From: Aliidiomarina halalkaliphila
Lineage (GTDB): Bacteria; Pseudomonadota; Gammaproteobacteria; Enterobacterales; Alteromonadaceae
DNA: 64,000 bases
Reading direction: 5' to 3'
Assembly (NCBI RefSeq): GCF_007096385.1
Contig: NZ_VJWL01000001.1
Span: forward strand, 1,033,288-1,097,287
In this document: positions 61,883-64,000 of the stretch, one piece after another
How positions within the stretch are numbered: position 1 is the first letter of the stretch
Layout of the letters: each line of letters starts with the position of its first letter
Notes under the pieces: generated by a model
What the model was told of the DNA's origin: nothing
The model's database searches: none
The model's input: the letters and a program-made list of their open reading frames with translations, nothing else
Made by a program: the position numbers and the translations under genes

Positions 61883-61912
61883 TTTTAGAGAGATTCCTTT
61901 GTTGTTTCTATG

Positions 61913-62052
61913 CCAACGCAATGCGTTGGGTACATATCCCAGACACGCTACCGCCCTTAGGTTCAGGGCCCTAAATCCCGGGGGAGCTTGTGTTGTGGCC
62001 AACGCGATGCGTTGGGTACGATTCTTGTTCCATTGCCAACGCGGTGCGTTGG
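61913..62052. repeat. Three family B palindromes between ugd and rfaH
   Basis: CCAACGC-AAT-GCGTTGG (61913-61929), CCAACGC-GAT-GCGTTGG (61999-62015) and CCAACGC-GGT-GCGTTGG (62036-62052). Only the 3-base centre varies. The first two are followed by GTAC. The third directly touches the rfaH stop codon (TAA at 62053-62055 on the minus strand). They flank the ops element on both sides. Confidence 0.9.
61944..61955 (-). promoter_or_regulatory. ops element (RfaH recruitment site) in the polysaccharide operon leader
   Basis: On the minus strand GGCGGTAGCGTG matches the ops consensus GGCGGTAGYNTG exactly and lies within a JUMPstart-like G-rich leader, 62 bp before the ugd ATG. Paused RNA polymerase recruits RfaH here, allowing it to read through the long downstream operon. 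Confidence 0.92.
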
Positions 62053-62547
62053 TTAGGTTGTAATCAACTTATCTTCTTCGATCTCAAGCTGTTGTTGTTT
62101 GCCCAGCATATCCAACAACACAATGCAGCGCTCATCACCTTTCGGCATGTGATACACCGCCTGCAACCCGGCAAATGCACCGGCTATTATTTCCACACGG
62201 CTCCCGGCCGCAAAGAGGGAAGAAACCGCGTTATTGTCGGCTTGTTCTGCGCTTTGCTCAAAATGTTCAATAATGCTCTCAGGCACGGTGGCAATATGGT
62301 TGCCAAAACGCACAATGGTGCGCACCCCGCGTGTACTACGCAGGGCGTTAATATTTAGTTGTTCGGGTTCAGACTGGATAAAGATGTAGTTCGGGAATAG
62401 CGCTTCGCGAACCAGCTTACGTTTGCCGGCAATGCGTTTTTGATGGGTAAACATAGGGCACAGGGTGCGAAAACCCTGTTGTTCCAAATTTGCTTTCGCG
62501 CGCTCTTCCTGGCGTGCTTTGCAGTGGAGTACGTACCATGCCGGCAT
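62053..62547 (-). CDS. rfaH: Transcription antiterminator RfaH
   Basis: 164 residues from the ATG at 62547. [26 protein letters not shown] closely follows E. coli RfaH (M-x-x-WY-x-LYCK); an ATG four codons upstream is possible. NGN domain with [46 protein letters not shown]-terminal KOW region with [35 protein letters not shown]. It binds elongating RNA polymerase at ops. An ops site 98 bp past its stop codon precedes a 33-kb same-strand polysaccharide locus, so rfaH is placed with its own target. Confidence 0.92.
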   Translation of the reverse strand: MPAWYVLHCKARQEERAKANLEQQGFRTLCPMFTHQKRIAGKRKLVREALFPNYIFIQSEPEQLNINALRSTRGVRTIVRFGNHIATVPESIIEHFEQSAEQADNNAVSSLFAAGSRVEIIAGAFAGLQAVYHMPKGDERCIVLLDMLGKQQQLEIEEDKLITT

Positions 62548-62876
62548 ATTCCGATACATCCTTAAATATCGTTGTGTACAGCGTAAAGCGCTTTATCTTA
62601 TTGGTTTTCCGTGGTTTCTCTTGGGCCTGGATCTCTGGCATTCCTATGGCGTATCTACATCGCCCCACAGCGCCTTTGAATATATTATTATTATCTTACT
62701 CGGAATCCCGTTGATTGTACGTGATTTCAGCCTATGGGAAAAGCCCCAAACGCTCACGCACGCGCCTAGAATATAACGCTTGAATGATGGTGATTATTCC
62801 GTCTACCATTAACTTCATCTTTGTATTCCAGATATTGCTCATCACGATGTACGGAACAAAAAGGACTTTTACACTC
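62548..62876. other. Divergent intergenic region between rfaH and pgi
   Basis: Promoters for rfaH (minus) and pgi (plus) must lie here; I see no strong -35/-10 pair. A plus-strand frame (about 62580-62776) encodes two hydrophobic segments (LIGFPWFLLGLDLW, YIIIILLGIPLIV) but has no start codon except one overlapping rfaH, so it is not called as a gene. Confidence 0.4.
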
Positions 62877-64000
62877 ATGAACGACACGCACCGCCATAGT
62901 GAAGCACACTTAACCGACTCGTCTTTTCGCACGGAGCTTGATGGTTTAGTGTACGACTGGAGCTATCAGTTCCTTACCCACCAACAAATTTCTGGCTATG
63001 CGCAGGCCAAGCTTCCTGCTGATTTTAACGAACAGCGAGAGCAATTGCTTAATGGCCGTTATTTGAATGCGTCTGAAGGGCGTGAGGTATCCCATGTGCT
63101 CAGCCGGGGCAAGTACTCGGTGGTACGCGAGGGGGATAAATCCAAGTTTGCCCAGATGGTGCGTAAGTTGCGTTCCGGGAAATGGCTCGGTGCCACGGGC
63201 AAGCCGATTACCGACATTGTAAATATCGGTGTGGGCGGCTCTGATTTAGGGCCGCTGATGGCATCGTTTGCCTTGCGTGAATTTGCCACCGACATTCATG
63301 AGCATCATGTGGATACGCATTTTGTGTCGTCAATGGACGGCGGCCAGCTGTATGCGGTGCTGCCCATTTGTGATCCTGAAACTACCTTGTTTATTGTGTC
63401 GTCGAAGAGTTTTGGCACCATCGACACCTTTGCCAACGTGGATACCGCCCGCGAGTGGATGTTGGAAACCTTTGAACCCTTGGGGTTAAGCGCCAGTGAT
63501 TGGCTGGAGCATCATATTATTGGGGTGTCGGCGAACGCGAAAAAAATGGACGACTATGGGATTCCTGCGCCGAACCAATTGGTGTTTCCTGAAACTATCG
63601 GCGGGCGCTTTTCCTTGTGGTCGGCGATTGGGCTATCCATTGCCACCACCTGTGGCGTGCAGGTGTTTGAGCAAATGCTCGAAGGCGCGCACTTAATGGA
63701 CGCGCATTTCGCCTCGGCGCCGGTGGAAGCGAATATTCCAATGCTGATGGCGCTGATTGGGGTATATAACCGCGAAGAGCGCGACATTAACAACCTGGCG
63801 ATTTTGCCTTACGACGGTCGTTTTCGGATGTTGCCTTCCTATTTGCAACAACTGGATATGGAATCGAACGGCAAGCAGTATACCTATGATAACCAGCCGA
63901 TTGATTACCCTACCGGACCTATCGTATGGGGTGGTTTTGGGCCGAATGGGCAACATGCGTTTTTCCAGCATTTGCATCAGGGCCACGACCAATTCACGGC
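62877..64000 (+). CDS. pgi: Glucose-6-phosphate isomerase Pgi (5' part, cut by window end)
   Basis: The first 374 codons are present and the frame stays open to the window edge. Pgi motifs: GRYLNASEGREVSHVLSRG, NIGVGGSDLGP, SSKSFGTIDTF (canonical SKTFTT region), IGGRFSLWSAIGL (PGI signature 1, GGRxSLWS) and VWGGFGPNGQHAFFQHLHQG with catalytic His. It interconverts glucose 6-phosphate and fructose 6-phosphate, supplying precursors for UDP-Glc and UDP-GlcNAc. SerPhe-Gly in place of the usual Thr-Phe-Thr in the phosphate loop is slightly unusual. AAGGA lies upstream of the ATG. Confidence 0.93.
   Translation, partial: MNDTHRHSEAHLTDSSFRTELDGLVYDWSYQFLTHQQISGYAQAKLPADFNEQREQLLNGRYLNASEGREVSHVLSRGKYSVVREGDKSKFAQMVRKLRSGKWLGATGKPITDIVNIGVGGSDLGPLMASFALREFATDIHEHHVDTHFVSSMDGGQLYAVLPICDPETTLFIVSSKSFGTIDTFANVDTAREWMLETFEPLGLSASDWLEHHIIGVSANAKKMDDYGIPAPNQLVFPETIGGRFSLWSAIGLSIATTCGVQVFEQMLEGAHLMDAHFASAPVEANIPMLMALIGVYNREERDINNLAILPYDGRFRMLPSYLQQLDMESNGKQYTYDNQPIDYPTGPIVWGGFGPNGQHAFFQHLHQGHDQFT

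Noticed and set aside
61883-62002. N-terminal extension of Ugd to 62002
   Set aside because: The extension would translate the ops element and palindromes; the ATG at 61882 gives the family N terminus with a ribosome-binding site.
62465-62776. Plus-strand frame with two hydrophobic segments opposite the rfaH start
   Set aside because: Its only start lies antisense inside rfaH, and the hydrophobic part lacks its own start codon.

Overview
The window looks like chromosomal DNA of a marine-type gammaproteobacterium. The evidence is gene content: a Kdo kinase (KdkA), IscR with the exact E. coli cluster-ligand spacing, a Zur box of the E. coli type, RfaH with an ops element, a RimI and HolD-like pair, and Wza/Wzi/YjbH-type surface glycan export genes. 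I cannot name a genus. No rRNA, tRNA or CRISPR array was seen.

Region 1 (1-28.1 kb) holds ordinary genes: LPS-related kdkA and two glycosyltransferases; holD-like and rimI; an S9 peptidase; a complete sufBCDS-sufA-sufT-sufE operon with a convergent iscR; a pseudouridine synthase; a REP-associated tyrosine transposase (RAYT); a TPR protein; an SDR oxidoreductase; a zinc-responsive divergon (zrgA-like, merC-like, DUF1826); a Na/Pi cotransporter; and three small outer-membrane beta-barrels. About 65 copies of a quasi-palindromic repeat (core CCCCAGGGG/CCCCTGGGG, family A) fill the intergenic spaces. They are commonly spaced by exactly 45 or 90 bp, usually with A-centred copies left of T-centred copies, and they often abut stop codons. 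A second palindrome, CCAACGC-NNN-GCGTTGG (family B), has about eleven copies. The RAYT makes a REP-like origin attractive.

Region 2 (28.2-62.5 kb) is a surface polysaccharide locus, all on the minus strand, with an AT-rich centre and no family A repeats. In transcription order it runs: rfaH; an ops element; ugd; wzz; a Gfo/Idh oxidoreductase, hexapeptide acyltransferase and aminotransferase set; a four-gene phosphoramidate-type cassette; wzx; a sulfotransferase-like gene; a wzy-like gene; two glycosyltransferases; fnlA-fnlB-fnlC-wbuB-wbuC (UDP-L-FucNAc synthesis and transfer); wecA; an SLBB export protein; wzi; yjbF; a GfcC-YjbH fusion; and a YjbE-like peptide. The glycan probably contains L-FucNAc, an acylated amino sugar and a uronic acid or derivative, with possible sulfate and phosphoramidate decoration.

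The most exciting system is the cassette at 50750-56436. It encodes homologues of the three Campylobacter jejuni enzymes that make cytidine diphosphoramidate (glutamine kinase, phosphoglutamine cytidylyltransferase, gamma-glutamyl-CDP-amidate hydrolase) plus a CDP-glycerol-type transferase. The kinase carries an extra degenerate nucleotidyltransferase domain at its N terminus.

Region 3 (62.9-64 kb) is the 5' part of pgi, cut by the window end. Family assignments come from motifs read by eye; no database search was run.
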